Shown piece by piece: positions 43,991 through 52,863 of a stretch of 64,000 nucleotides of DNA (the first letter of the stretch is position 1; each line of letters begins with the position of its first letter). Location: contig NZ_LMDY01000013.1 of assembly GCF_001425905.1 (NCBI RefSeq), positions 378,177 to 442,176 of the forward strand, in the 5' to 3' direction. Both the position numbers and the translations under genes were made by a program. The notes under the pieces are model-generated. The model ran no database searches, was not told the DNA's origin, and worked only from the letters and a program-made list of their open reading frames with translations. Source of the DNA: Methylibium sp. Root1272. GTDB lineage: Bacteria; Pseudomonadota; Gammaproteobacteria; Burkholderiales; Burkholderiaceae_C.

Positions 43991-44655
43991 CGATGAAACA
44001 GCCCGGGCCGCGCGGCGGCGGCGCGAAGCCGGTGGGTGCGCGTGGTGGCCCGCGGCGGCGCACGCTGGCGCTCGTTGTTGCCGCCCTCGCGCTGGTGCAG
44101 CTCGCCGCGGGCTGCGCCAGCGCGCCGCCCGATCGCTTCTACCGCCTGGCGGTCGCGCCATCGACCGCGGTGCCGGTCATGGCGGCGGCCGGCGACGGCC
44201 CGGTCGTCACTGTGGGCGCCGTGACGCTGCCCGCACTGGTGGACCGGCCGCAGATCGTCACGCTGGCCGCAGGCAGCCGCGTCGAGGTCTCGGAGGCGCA
44301 TCGCTGGGCCGAGCCGCTGCGCTTCGCGCTCGGGCGCGTGGTCGCCGAGCAGCTCGCCGCTGCGCTCGGCACGCCGCTCGTCTATGCCTACCCGCAGCTG
44401 GCGGTGGCCGACGTGGCCTTTCGCGTCACGCTGAACGTGCAGCGCTTCGACGCGACGCGCGGCGTCGCCGTCGACGACGAGCTGCTGTGGACCGTGCGGC
44501 GCGTGGCCGACGGCCAGCTGCGCTCCGGACGCAGCAGCGGTCGCGCGGTGCCGGCGGACGCCAGCTACGACGCGCTGGCCGCGGCCCACGTCGAGGCGCT
44601 GGCGGCAGTGTCCGGCGACATCGCCCGCGCGATCGGCGAGCTGGCGACGCGCTGA
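43987..44655 (+). CDS. pqiC: PqiC-like ABC-type transport auxiliary lipoprotein
   Basis: A 222-residue lipoprotein with a basic N-terminus, hydrophobic segment LALVVAALALVQLAAGC and lipobox cysteine at residue 43. The mature part (DRFYRLAVAPS, VGAVTLPALVDRPQIV, WAEPLRFALGRVVAEQL) matches the PqiC/YmbA family (DUF330). PqiC sits in the outer membrane and contacts the end of the PqiB tunnel. The gene overlaps pqiB by 4 bp and ends the operon. Confidence 0.93.
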   Translation: MTMKQPGPRGGGAKPVGARGGPRRRTLALVVAALALVQLAAGCASAPPDRFYRLAVAPSTAVPVMAAAGDGPVVTVGAVTLPALVDRPQIVTLAAGSRVEVSEAHRWAEPLRFALGRVVAEQLAAALGTPLVYAYPQLAVADVAFRVTLNVQRFDATRGVAVDDELLWTVRRVADGQLRSGRSSGRAVPADASYDALAAAHVEALAAVSGDIARAIGELATR

Positions 44656-44683
44656 GACGCGGCGCGGTGCCAGCTCGCCGCCG

Positions 44684-45568
44684 TCATGGCGTGCCGGCGC
44701 CGGCGAACTTCGGGGTGGCATCGTGCGACATCGCGCGCAGCAGCACCGCGCACAGCAGCACCACACAGGCCACGACATAGAGCCACACCAGCAGGATCGC
44801 CACCGAGCCGGCGGCACCGAAGGTCGACACCACCGCGCTGTGGCCGAGGTAGAAGCTGACTCCTCCCTTGGCGGCCTCGAAGGCCAGCGCGCCGAACACC
44901 GCCACGCCGCCCAGCCGCCGACGCGGCAGCCGCACCGGCAGCATCACGCGCAGCAGCAGCGCCACCATCGTCACCGTGACGGCGAAGGACACCAGCCACG
45001 GCAGCACCAGCAGCCAGCCGGCCTGCAACAGTCCACCGGCCAGCACCGGTGCGAACGAGCCGCCCAGCGAGACCAGCAGCGAGTTCACCACCAGCGACGC
45101 GAGCAGCACGAAGCCGATGCCGATCACCACCGCCACGCCGCGCAGCCGGGCCTTGACCAGCGCCGTCAGCAGCCGGCCGAGCGGCAGATCCGGCGTGCCG
45201 TCGCGTCGCCACAGCTGCTCGAAGGCGGCGCGCAGCTCGGCGAACACCGCACTGGCGCCGAACAGCGTGGCGCCTACCGCGGCGAGCGTGGCCCAGCCCC
45301 CGCTCGCCGAGCGGTAGGCGTTGGCGATCATTTCCTGCAGCAAACGGCCGCCCTCGGCACCGAGGACGCTCGAGAGCTGTGCAACCAGATCACCCTGCAC
45401 CGCCTCGCGACCCCACACCGCGCCCGCCACGGCCGTGGCGATCACGAGGATGGGCGCGAGCGAGAACAGCGTGTAGAACGCCAGCGCGGCGGCGGTGCGG
45501 CCGATGCGTTGCTCGGCCCACAGTGTCCACGCGCGGATCGCCACGCGGTCCCAGCGCGGCAGCCTCAC
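44684..45568 (-). CDS. YihY/virulence factor BrkB family membrane protein
   Basis: A 294-residue inner-membrane protein of the YihY (UPF0761) family. It begins with WTLWAEQRIGRTAAALAFYT and LFSLAPILVIATAVAGAVWG, followed by about five more hydrophobic segments; GAAGSVAILLVWLYVVACVV is the typical late one. Members were once called ribonuclease BN, but this is not a proven activity. The role is unknown. It converges on pqiC and is followed upstream by a small membrane protein gene on the same strand. Confidence 0.93.
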   Translation of the reverse strand: MRLPRWDRVAIRAWTLWAEQRIGRTAAALAFYTLFSLAPILVIATAVAGAVWGREAVQGDLVAQLSSVLGAEGGRLLQEMIANAYRSASGGWATLAAVGATLFGASAVFAELRAAFEQLWRRDGTPDLPLGRLLTALVKARLRGVAVVIGIGFVLLASLVVNSLLVSLGGSFAPVLAGGLLQAGWLLVLPWLVSFAVTVTMVALLLRVMLPVRLPRRRLGGVAVFGALAFEAAKGGVSFYLGHSAVVSTFGAAGSVAILLVWLYVVACVVLLCAVLLRAMSHDATPKFAGAGTP

Positions 45569-45577
45569 CGTCGTGGC

Positions 45578-45772
45578 TCAGTGGGTGGTGGCGAGCGGCG
45601 GCCGCCGGGCGGCGGGCTCGGCAGGCCGCACCGTCCCGCCCTCCTCTTCCCAGGTGCGGACCGCCTCGCGGTCGATCTGCGCGTCGCGCTGCGCCTTGCG
45701 GCGCGACAGGCCGCGAACCAGCTGGACGGCCAGGCCGGACGTGAGGGTGAACACGAGGATCTTGCGCAGCAT
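45578..45772 (-). CDS. Small single-pass membrane protein, 64 aa
   Basis: A 64-residue protein starting MLRKILVFTLTSGLAVQLVR, with one short hydrophobic helix followed by a basic, charged tail (SRRKAQRDAQIDREAVRTWE). The ATG at 45772 follows AAGGAG at good spacing, which favours it over the longer frame upstream. It lies 9 bp upstream of the YihY gene and is probably co-transcribed with it. No family recognised. Confidence 0.75.
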   Translation of the reverse strand: MLRKILVFTLTSGLAVQLVRGLSRRKAQRDAQIDREAVRTWEEEGGTVRPAEPAARRPPLATTH

Positions 45773-45955
45773 GAGCGGCTCCTTGCGCACGGGCCGGGGC
45801 GCGGATGCGCCGGCCGCGCGTGCGCGCGTCATGAGGCAAGGATAGGAGGGGGGTGGTGTCGCGTCCGTCGGGCGGGAGCGCGAGCGCGTGTCGGTAACGT
45901 CCGACACGGCGCGGGGACTGCGGCGTGCGCCGCGCTCCCCGCGTCGGGTGTTCGT

Positions 45956-46258
45956 TCAGTCGCCGAAGAACAGGCGGAACACTTCGGGCTCGTGCACCTC
46001 ACGGGTGTGCAGGCCCTGGAAGGCTTCGCGGAAGGGTTCCGACGGGGGCAGCAGGTCGAGGCCGGCGGCCATCGTCTCGACCCACGGCGGCGATGCGGCG
46101 TCGATGCGTTCGCCCAGCGGGCGCTGACCGAGCACGACGAGCCGCTGGGTCAGCGAGTCGGCGAACGAGGGCAGCTCCTCCCATTCGATCGCATCGCGGC
46201 TGCGCAGGGCATGCAGCGAGGAAGGATGGCGGGCGGTGTTGGTGTATGCGTAGCTCAT
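45956..46258 (-). CDS. Conserved hypothetical protein, 100 aa
   Basis: A 100-residue soluble protein beginning MSYAYTNTARHPSSLHALRS and ending PEVFRLFFGD. It is acidic and has several aromatic residues (EWEELPSFADSLTQRLVVLG, PPWVETMAAGLDLLPPSEPF). No signal, membrane segment or catalytic motif is visible. Host-like base composition and codon bias support expression. It stands alone, divergent from the SET-domain gene. Function unknown. Confidence 0.7.
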   Translation of the reverse strand: MSYAYTNTARHPSSLHALRSRDAIEWEELPSFADSLTQRLVVLGQRPLGERIDAASPPWVETMAAGLDLLPPSEPFREAFQGLHTREVHEPEVFRLFFGD

Positions 46259-46425
46259 GGTGTGTGCTGACGTCGATGGGACTGGTACGAAGCTTATCGG
46301 CCGCGCACCCCCGACATGAAGGGGAAAAGCAGGCTTTCGCCGGGCCAGTTCTCCATCCGCTGTGTGCGAACGTGACATCCGACGCGTGCTTTGGAAGCGC
46401 GCTGACTTGACGCGACAATCGATCC

Positions 46426-46905
46426 ATGCCACGCATCAGCGCGAACGCCCCCACCGTCGAAACCCGCGCCGTCCCGTCGCGCGTCAAGGGCGTGCCGGCC
46501 GACCCGCAGAAGTTCGCCGTCAGCGTGCTGCCCAGCCGCATCGACGGCCAGGGCGCGTTCGCCGCCGAGGCCATTCCGGCGCGCCGCAAGATCGGTGAGA
46601 TCCGCGGCGAATCGATCAGCGTGCGCGAGGCGCGCCGCCGCGCCAGGGGACAGGCCCGCATCATGATCGTCGAGGTGTCCGAGCGGCGGGCGATCGATGC
46701 CTCTCAGTCGGCCGATCCGCTGCGCTTCACCAACCACTCCTGTGCACCGAACGCCTCGCTGCGCATCCGCCAGGGGCGCGTGGAGTTCTACGCCATGCGC
46801 GACATCGCGGTGGGCGAGGAACTCAGCGTCGACTACGGCGAGAGCCACCACGAAGGCCGGCTGCGCTGCCGCTGCGGTGCGCCGAATTGCACGGGTCGTC
46901 TTTGA
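46426..46905 (+). CDS. SET-domain protein (putative lysine methyltransferase)
   Basis: A 159-residue protein made of little more than a SET domain, which in eukaryotes methylates lysines using SAM. The early SRIDGQGAFAAEAIPARRKI, the signature RFTNHSCAPNA (NHSC), the GEELSVDYG motif and a C-terminal post-SET-like cysteine cluster (CRCGAPNCTG) are all present. The catalytic Tyr lies in VDYG. Bacterial SET proteins are scattered, and some act on histone-like or ribosomal proteins. The target is not known, though a lysine-rich H1-like protein is encoded 9.6 kb away. Confidence 0.92.
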   Translation: MPRISANAPTVETRAVPSRVKGVPADPQKFAVSVLPSRIDGQGAFAAEAIPARRKIGEIRGESISVREARRRARGQARIMIVEVSERRAIDASQSADPLRFTNHSCAPNASLRIRQGRVEFYAMRDIAVGEELSVDYGESHHEGRLRCRCGAPNCTGRL

Positions 46906-46906
46906 T

Positions 46907-47926
46907 TCAGCGCTGGGCCGCCAGCCGGCGCGCCTTCAGCTCCATCGCCACGTAGGCCAGCGTCGCCACAGCCAGCGGCGTCAAGTAATAGAGCGCACGG
47001 TAGGCCAGCAGTGCACCGAGCAGCTCGTTCTTGGGCAGCTCGTGCGACAGCAGCGCCACGAACACCGCCTCCAGCACGCCCAGGCCGGCCGGCACGTGCG
47101 TCACGACGCCGGCAATCGCGGCGACCAGCAGCACGCCCAGCACCGTGGGGAAGTCGATGCGCTGCTGCAGCAATACGAACACCAGCGTGGCCATCAGCAG
47201 CCAGTTGGCGCTGGACATCGCCAGCTGCAGCAGCGCGAAGCGGCCCGAGGGCAGTTCGAGCGAATGGCCGCGCAGTGTCCAGGTGCGCCGCGGAGAGAAC
47301 GCGCACAGCGCCACGTAGGCGATCGCCACCGCGAACAGCACTCCACCCAGCACCTTCAATGCCCGGCCATCGAGCTTCCAGTCGGGTGGTGGCGCCAGCG
47401 GCCACAGCACGAACACCGTGCCGGCGAGCAGCAGGTAGCCGAGCCAGTTGGTCAGCATGCTGATCGACAGCACGCGCGTGATCACCTCGTTGTCCAGCCC
47501 CAGCCTCGCGTACAGGCGGTAGCGGAAGGCCACGCCGCCGACCAGCGAACCCAGGTTCAGGTTGAAGGCATAGCTGACGAAATTGACGCCCATCACCGTG
47601 CGGGGCCCGAGCGGGTGGCCGGTGCTGTGGCGGCCCAGCAGGTCGAAGCAGCTGTAGAGCGCGTAGCTGGCCGCGGCCAGCGCCGCGGCGATCCACAGGC
47701 TGGCGGCGGGCAGCTTCTTGACCGACGCCGTCACCTCGCCCCACTCCACCGTGCGGGCCTGGGTCACCAGCAGGTAGCTGACGAATGCGAAGAAGGCCAA
47801 GGTCAGGCCGCGTTTCGCCCACGGCCACCAGGGCCGCGACGTGAGGCCGCGCCGCCCGCCCGTCGCGCGGTCCGGCCGGCCTGCGGTGCGCCGCGCCATC
47901 GTTGCGGAGGCCGGCCCGGCCGCCAT
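46907..47926 (-). CDS. YbhN/LPG-synthase-like transmembrane protein
   Basis: A 339-residue integral membrane protein of the UPF0104/lysylphosphatidylglycerol synthase transmembrane family. It has about eight hydrophobic segments; VVTHVPAGLGVLEAVFVALL and SYAFNLNLGSLVGGVAFRYR are typical. The aminoacyl-transferase half of true LPG synthases is absent, so it is not expected to make LPG by itself. The ATG at 47926 starts 6 bp after the clsB stop with GGAG upstream, so it is the third gene of an EEP-clsB-ybhN operon. Neighbours suggest a phospholipid or membrane role. Confidence 0.9.
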   Translation of the reverse strand: MAAGPASATMARRTAGRPDRATGGRRGLTSRPWWPWAKRGLTLAFFAFVSYLLVTQARTVEWGEVTASVKKLPAASLWIAAALAAASYALYSCFDLLGRHSTGHPLGPRTVMGVNFVSYAFNLNLGSLVGGVAFRYRLYARLGLDNEVITRVLSISMLTNWLGYLLLAGTVFVLWPLAPPPDWKLDGRALKVLGGVLFAVAIAYVALCAFSPRRTWTLRGHSLELPSGRFALLQLAMSSANWLLMATLVFVLLQQRIDFPTVLGVLLVAAIAGVVTHVPAGLGVLEAVFVALLSHELPKNELLGALLAYRALYYLTPLAVATLAYVAMELKARRLAAQR

Positions 47927-47931
47927 CGCCG

Positions 47932-49179
47932 TCAGCTCCGGGCCGGCTCGGTGAGCCGGTCGGTGCCGGCGGCCGGCGCGTGCGACACCGAGGTGAGCCG
48001 CGGTGCATGCGCCGGCAGCCAGCCGGCCCACGCCGGATAGCGGCGCAGGAAGTGGAAGACGAAGAAACTGCGCACCAGCCGCCACAGGCTGGATTCCTGC
48101 AGGTCGGTCGCCTCGATGCGCTTGCAGCAGTGGGCCATCAGGTGCTCCAGCCGCTCGCTCAGCTGGCGGTTGAAGGCGCGGTCGCGGATCATCACGTTGG
48201 CCTCGAGGTTCAGCGACAGGCTCAGCGGATCGAGGTTGCTGGAGCCCACGGTGGACCACTCGTCGTCGGCCACTGCCACCTTGCCGTGCAGCGGGCGTTC
48301 GCAGTACTCGTAGATACGCACGCCGGCGCGCAGCAGGTGGTGGTACAGCATCTCCGCGGCGCTCTTGACGATGGCCATGTCGGGCTCGCCCTGCAGGATC
48401 AGCGTGACTTCCACGCCGCGCCGCGCCGCCTGGCGCAGCTCCTTCAGCAGCCGGTAGCCGGGAAAGAAGTAGGCGTTGGCGATCACCAGTCGGTGGCGCG
48501 CCGCGCGGATCACCGCGCGGTAGTGGCGCTCGATGTCCTGCGGGTGCTCGCGGTTGTCGCGCGTGACGAACATCGCCTGCGCATCGCCGACGGCGGCCTG
48601 CGACGGCAGCGCCGCCTGCGGTGCGCGGCGGCGGAACCAGCGGCGCTCCGAAGGCCGGCCCGGGCGGCCCTGGACGATGGCCTCCTGCGCGAAGCGCTGG
48701 ATGTGCGCCACCAGCGGGCCCTCCAGCTCCACCGCGTAGTCCTGCTTCGCCTCGGGGCCGAAGTCGGCCAGATGATCGGCGGAGTAGTTGATGCCGCCGA
48801 CGAAGGCGCGCTCGCCGTCCACGACCACGATCTTGCGGTGCATGCGACGGAACAGGTTGGTGCGCCAGCCGAACAGCCGCGTGCCGGGGTCGAAGACGTG
48901 CACGCGCACGCCGGCCTCGGTGAGCGCGCCGATGAAGGCCGGCGAGAGGTCGGGCGAGCCGAAGCCGTCGATCGTGATGTCGACCCGGGCGCCGTTGCGC
49001 GCCGCTGCCAGCAGCGCGGCATGCAGCTCGAGCCCGACCTTGTCCTCGAACAGGATGAAGGTCTCCAGCAGCACCTCGTGGCGCGCCGCGGCGATGGCCT
49101 GGAACACGCGCGGGAAGTAGGCCTCGCCGTTCTCCAGCAGCGTGAAGCGGTTGCCGTCGACCCAGCGTGCGGCGCTCAC
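47932..49179 (-). CDS. clsB: Cardiolipin synthase ClsB
   Basis: A 415-residue phospholipase D-family enzyme that joins two phosphatidyl units into cardiolipin. The two HKD motifs are [20 protein letters not shown] and [20 protein letters not shown], both complete. Length matches E. coli ClsB (413). It starts at GTG 49179, overlapping the stop of the EEP gene as GTGA. The next gene encodes a YbhN-like membrane protein; the ybhP-clsB-ybhN order is the same as in E. coli, which supports all three names. Confidence 0.95.
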   Translation of the reverse strand: MSAARWVDGNRFTLLENGEAYFPRVFQAIAAARHEVLLETFILFEDKVGLELHAALLAAARNGARVDITIDGFGSPDLSPAFIGALTEAGVRVHVFDPGTRLFGWRTNLFRRMHRKIVVVDGERAFVGGINYSADHLADFGPEAKQDYAVELEGPLVAHIQRFAQEAIVQGRPGRPSERRWFRRRAPQAALPSQAAVGDAQAMFVTRDNREHPQDIERHYRAVIRAARHRLVIANAYFFPGYRLLKELRQAARRGVEVTLILQGEPDMAIVKSAAEMLYHHLLRAGVRIYEYCERPLHGKVAVADDEWSTVGSSNLDPLSLSLNLEANVMIRDRAFNRQLSERLEHLMAHCCKRIEATDLQESSLWRLVRSFFVFHFLRRYPAWAGWLPAHAPRLTSVSHAPAAGTDRLTEPARS

Positions 49180-49946
49180 AGCGAGATCTCCGCGGCCAGC
49201 GGCGCATGGTCCGACAGGTGCGACCACGGCCGGCGCGGCAGCACCATCGGCGCGTGAACCGCCGCGTTGCGCACGTAGATGCGGTCGAGCTGCAGCATCG
49301 GAAAGCGCGCCGGGAAGGTGCGGGCAGACGTGCCGCCCGAGTGCAGGAACACCTCTCGCAGGCCGGCGCGGTGCTCCAGCACGCGGTGCGCGCTGCGCCG
49401 CCAGTCGTTGAAGTCGCCGGCCACCACCAGCGGTGCGTCGGCCGGCACCTCGCGCTCGACCAGCTCGCACAGCAGCGCGAGCTGGCGGCTGCGGTGCGAC
49501 TCCTGCAGGCCCAGGTGCACGCACACCGCATGCACGTTGGCGGTGCGGCCCGGCAGCTGCAGCACGCAATGCAACAGGCCGCGCCGCTCGGGCCCGCTGA
49601 TCGACACGTCGAGATTCGCGTGCCGAAGGATCGGGAACTTCGACAGCACCGCGTTGCCGTGGTGGCCGTGCGGATAGACCGCGTTGCGGCCGTAGGCGAA
49701 CTGCGGCCAGATCGAATCGGCCAGGAACTCGTAGTGCGGCACCGCCGGCCAGTTGGCGAGGCGGGCGGTGTGGCGCTCGTGCGTGCCTTGCACTTCCTGC
49801 AGGAACACCACGTCGGCGCCGACGGTGCGCACGGCGTCGCGCAGCTCGTGCAGCATGAACTTGCGGTTGAAGGAGGTGAAGCCCTTGTGGGTGTTCACGG
49901 TGAGCACCTTGAAGGAGAACGGGGATGCGGCAGCAGCAGAACTCAT
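49176..49946 (-). CDS. Endonuclease/exonuclease/phosphatase family protein (YbhP-like)
   Basis: A 256-residue member of the EEP fold (DNase I / sphingomyelinase type). Motifs are [24 protein letters not shown] (catalytic Glu), [34 protein letters not shown] and [13 protein letters not shown] (Asp-His). The substrate may be a phosphodiester of DNA, RNA or lipid. The gene heads the EEP-clsB-ybhN operon, the same order as E. coli ybhP-clsB-ybhN, so a role in the membrane lipid context is likely. The ATG at 49946 starts [12 protein letters not shown]. Confidence 0.9.
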   Translation of the reverse strand: MSSAAAASPFSFKVLTVNTHKGFTSFNRKFMLHELRDAVRTVGADVVFLQEVQGTHERHTARLANWPAVPHYEFLADSIWPQFAYGRNAVYPHGHHGNAVLSKFPILRHANLDVSISGPERRGLLHCVLQLPGRTANVHAVCVHLGLQESHRSRQLALLCELVEREVPADAPLVVAGDFNDWRRSAHRVLEHRAGLREVFLHSGGTSARTFPARFPMLQLDRIYVRNAAVHAPMVLPRRPWSHLSDHAPLAAEISL

Positions 49947-50074
49947 GGCGGGAACGAAAAGACGACGTTCGGTTGTACCGAGCGCCGCGCGCCGGCGCTG
50001 TAGGAGGAAGGCGCGTGCCGCCGACGGACGGCGGCGCTGGCGCCGGTTCCGGCGACACTCGCGGCTGCCACCGC

Positions 50075-50701
50075 ATGGAAACCATCGCCGTCATCGACTT
50101 CGAAACCACCGGCATCTCGCCCGGCCAGGGCGCGCGCGCCACCGAGATCGCCGCGGTGCTGGTGCGCGGCGGGCAGATCGTCGGCCGCTACCAGAGCCTG
50201 ATGAACAGCGGCGCCTGGGTGCCGCCGTTCATCGAGCAGCTCACCGGCATCAGCAACCGCATGCTGGAGCGCGCGCCGCCGGCCGAGCGGGTGATGCGCG
50301 AGGTGCTCGACTTCACCGCCGGCTGCCCGCTGGTGGCGCACAACGCCGCCTTCGACCGCGGCTTCTGGCAGGCCGAGCGCGCCCGCGCCGGCCGCGACGA
50401 GGACCGGGCCCATGCGTTTGCCTGCACCCTGCTGCTGGCGCGCCGCCTCTACCCCGAGGCGCCGAACCACCGGCTGGGCACGCTCGCGAAGCTGCACGCG
50501 CTGCCCGACGGCGGCCGCGCCCACCGCGCGCTCGCCGATGCCGAGACCACCGCCCACCTGCTGCTGCGCATGCAGGACGACCTGCGCGCCCGCTTTGCCG
50601 CCGAGCTGGCCGAGCGTGCGGTGAGCCATGCGCTGCTGGCCCGCCTGCAGCGGGCGCAGCGCAGCGCCCTGCGGCGCTGCCTGGTGGAGAGCGGCCCGTG
50701 A
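50075..50701 (+). CDS. DnaQ-like DEDDh 3'-5' exonuclease
   Basis: A 208-residue exonuclease. The four acidic residues and His of the DEDDh class are visible: [13 protein letters not shown] (Asp, Glu), [13 protein letters not shown] (Asp) and [15 protein letters not shown] (His, Asp). The ATG at 50075 begins [10 protein letters not shown]. It could trim single-stranded ends in repair or degrade RNA; it is not the DNA polymerase III epsilon subunit itself, since it lacks the usual C-terminal tail and dnaQ context. Its stop overlaps the possible GTG start of fliA. Confidence 0.88.
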   Translation: METIAVIDFETTGISPGQGARATEIAAVLVRGGQIVGRYQSLMNSGAWVPPFIEQLTGISNRMLERAPPAERVMREVLDFTAGCPLVAHNAAFDRGFWQAERARAGRDEDRAHAFACTLLLARRLYPEAPNHRLGTLAKLHALPDGGRAHRALADAETTAHLLLRMQDDLRARFAAELAERAVSHALLARLQRAQRSALRRCLVESGP

Positions 50702-50754
50702 AGCCCCGCAAGCCGGGGCCTCAAGTTCCTGCACCCGCGGCCGACAACACGGCC

Positions 50755-51495
50755 ATGAGTCCCTCCACCGCCGACGCCGCGGCCACCGTGCGCAACGAGC
50801 AGTTGCACGAGCACGGCGCGCTGGTGCGCCGCATCGCCAAGCGCATGCGCGCGCGGCTGCCGGCCAACGTGGAGATGGACGACCTGCTGCAGGCCGGCCT
50901 GATCGGCCTGAACGAGGCCATCACCCGCTTCGAGGAAAGCTTCGGCGCCAGCTTCGACACCTATGCCTCGCGCCGCATCGAGGGCGCGATGCTCGACAGC
51001 CTGCGCGCCGCCGACACCCTGTCGCGCGATGCGCGCGCCCACCAGCGCGCCATCCGCACGGCGGTGCAGGCGCTCGAGCACCGCCTGCTGCGCCCGCCGC
51101 GCGCCATGGAAGTGGCCAGCGAGCTCGGCTGGTCGCTGGCCCGCCTGCACCAGCGTCTGGTCGACGCCGGCGCCGCCGGCCAGCGCGCCGGCGACGCGCC
51201 GCTCGACGGCCTTGCCGACGAGGCCTCGGCCCACGGCGCCGAGGACGACCTGCACGCCACCGCGGACGACCACGCCGACCCGCTGGCCGCCCTGCAACGC
51301 CGCCAGCGCACGTCGGCCCTCAACGCCGCCTTCGACACGCTCGAAGAGCGCGAGCAGCTGATGATGAAGATGATCTACGAGCGCGGCCTGGACCACCAGG
51401 ACGCCGCCGAGTCGCTGGGCGTCAGCCCCTCGCGCGTGTCGCAGATGCACGCGGTGGTGGTGCAGAAGCTCAAGCGGCGGTTGAAGGACTGGTAG
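50755..51495 (+). CDS. fliA: Sigma-28-type RNA polymerase sigma factor (FliA-like)
   Basis: A 246-residue sigma factor of the FliA type. Region 2 is MDDLLQAGLIGLNEAITRFE and FDTYASRRIEGAMLDSLRAA; region 3 has RPPRAMEVASELGWSLARLH; region 4 is DHQDAAESLGVSPSRVSQMH. A GTG at 50698 is also in frame, with GGAG ahead and coupled to the exonuclease stop as GTGA; this would add 19 residues. FliA usually lies with flhF and flhG among flagellar genes. Here it is beside a nuclease gene, so it may be a second, orphan sigma-28. Confidence 0.9.
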   Translation: MSPSTADAAATVRNEQLHEHGALVRRIAKRMRARLPANVEMDDLLQAGLIGLNEAITRFEESFGASFDTYASRRIEGAMLDSLRAADTLSRDARAHQRAIRTAVQALEHRLLRPPRAMEVASELGWSLARLHQRLVDAGAAGQRAGDAPLDGLADEASAHGAEDDLHATADDHADPLAALQRRQRTSALNAAFDTLEEREQLMMKMIYERGLDHQDAAESLGVSPSRVSQMHAVVVQKLKRRLKDW

Positions 51496-51525
51496 ATCGC
51501 CCGCGGGGCGAGCGCCTCTGCCGCC

Positions 51526-51663
51526 TCAGGCCTTGCGCAACCCCCGCCCCATCCAGCGCGAGCGGCACAACGCGACGAACTCCACCGCCCCCCACAACAG
51601 CGCGCTGCCGAGGGCGCGCGCCGGAAGGCCGAAAGGCTGGCGTCGAGTGCGACCGTTGTTCAT
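51526..51663 (-). CDS. Small hydrophobic protein, 45 aa
   Basis: A 45-residue ORF starting MNNGRTRRQPFGLPARALGS and ending GRGLRKA. One hydrophobic segment (ALGSALLWGAVEFVALC) is flanked by basic ends, typical of a small inner-membrane protein. AGGGAG lies 6 nt upstream of the ATG at 51663, a very good ribosome-binding site, and most third codon positions are G or C. It converges on the fliA gene. No family is recognised. Confidence 0.65.
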   Translation of the reverse strand: MNNGRTRRQPFGLPARALGSALLWGAVEFVALCRSRWMGRGLRKA

Positions 51664-51837
51664 GGGAACTCCCTGCGTTGCGCGAGACCCGGGACGGGCC
51701 CGTGTCGATGCACGCTAGCGACGACATGTGACACCTTGATGGCATCACGATGAAGCCCGCCGCGGCGCGTGAAGAAGGCCGCGCCGACGGACCTGCGCCG
51801 CTATCCTGGGGCCCCTGATGCCGGACCGTGCCGCGTG

Positions 51838-52863
51838 ATGCCTCCCGAGCTGGCCGAACTCGCCGAACTGCAGCGCATCGTCGAGCAAGGCGGGGCGCAC
51901 CTGCAGCAGCGTGTGGTGTGCGAGGTGAGCGTCGGCGAACGACGCTTCCCGGTCCACGCCATCACGCTGGGCAACCCCGATCCGGCGCTGCCGGCGGTCG
52001 GCTTCTTCGGCGGCGTGCACGGGCTCGAGCGCATCGGTGCCGAGGTGGTGCTGGCCTGCCTGCGCAGCGTGGTGAACCGCCTGTCGTGGGACGTGCTGCT
52101 GCACCGCCAGCTCGACATGCTGCGCCTGGTTTTCATGCCGCTGGTCAACCCCGGCGGCCTGTGGCGCGGAACGCGCGCCAACCCGCAAGGCGTGGACCTG
52201 ATGCGCAATGCGCCGGTCGACGCCGACGACCGAGCGCCCTTCCTGGTCGGCGGCCAGCGGCTCAGCGCCGGCCTGCCGTGGTACCGCGGCGCGCTGGGAG
52301 CGGCGATGGAGGCCGAGAGCCAGGCGCTGTGTCGCGTGGTGGAGGAGGAGCTGCTGACGCGACGCTTCAGCGTTGCGGTCGACTGCCACTCGGGCTTCGG
52401 GCTGCACGACCGCATCTGGTTTCCTTATGCGCACACCGCACGGCCGATTCCGCACCTGCCGGAGATGCATGCGCTGAACGCCCTGCTCGACCACGCTCAC
52501 ACCCACCACCGCTACGTGTTCGAGCCGCAGAGCCGCCAGTACCTGGCGCACGGCGACCTGTGGGATCACCTCTACCTGCGCGCCGGCGAGCAGCATCCCG
52601 AGCGCGTCTTCCTGCCGCTGACGCTGGAGATGGGCTCGTGGCTGTGGGTCAAGAAGAACCCGCGCCAGTTGTTCACGCGGCACGGCCTGTTCAACCCGCT
52701 GATCCAGCACCGCCAGCAGCGCGTGCTGCGGCGGCACGTGGCCTGGCTGGACTTCATCGCCCGCGCGGCCTGCGGCCACGCCGCCTGGCTGCCGCAGGGT
52801 GCAGCGCGCGAGCAGCACCAGGAGCAGGCGCTGGCACGCTGGTACCGGGGGCTGCGGCGGTGA
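51838..52863 (+). CDS. M14-family zinc peptidase-like protein (DUF2817)
   Basis: A 341-residue predicted metallopeptidase of the M14/succinylglutamate desuccinylase-like superfamily. Zinc ligands are in GFFGGVHGLERIGAE (HxxE) and VAVDCHSGFGLHDR (His); the general-base Glu is probably that in LPLTLEMGSWLWV. RLVFMPLVNPGGLWRGTRAN is typical of the fold. I use the ATG at 51838 (MPPELAEL); a GTG at 51769 would add 23 residues. The next gene overlaps by 4 bp (GTGA), so the two proteins are likely made together. Confidence 0.85.
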   Translation: MPPELAELAELQRIVEQGGAHLQQRVVCEVSVGERRFPVHAITLGNPDPALPAVGFFGGVHGLERIGAEVVLACLRSVVNRLSWDVLLHRQLDMLRLVFMPLVNPGGLWRGTRANPQGVDLMRNAPVDADDRAPFLVGGQRLSAGLPWYRGALGAAMEAESQALCRVVEEELLTRRFSVAVDCHSGFGLHDRIWFPYAHTARPIPHLPEMHALNALLDHAHTHHRYVFEPQSRQYLAHGDLWDHLYLRAGEQHPERVFLPLTLEMGSWLWVKKNPRQLFTRHGLFNPLIQHRQQRVLRRHVAWLDFIARAACGHAAWLPQGAAREQHQEQALARWYRGLRR

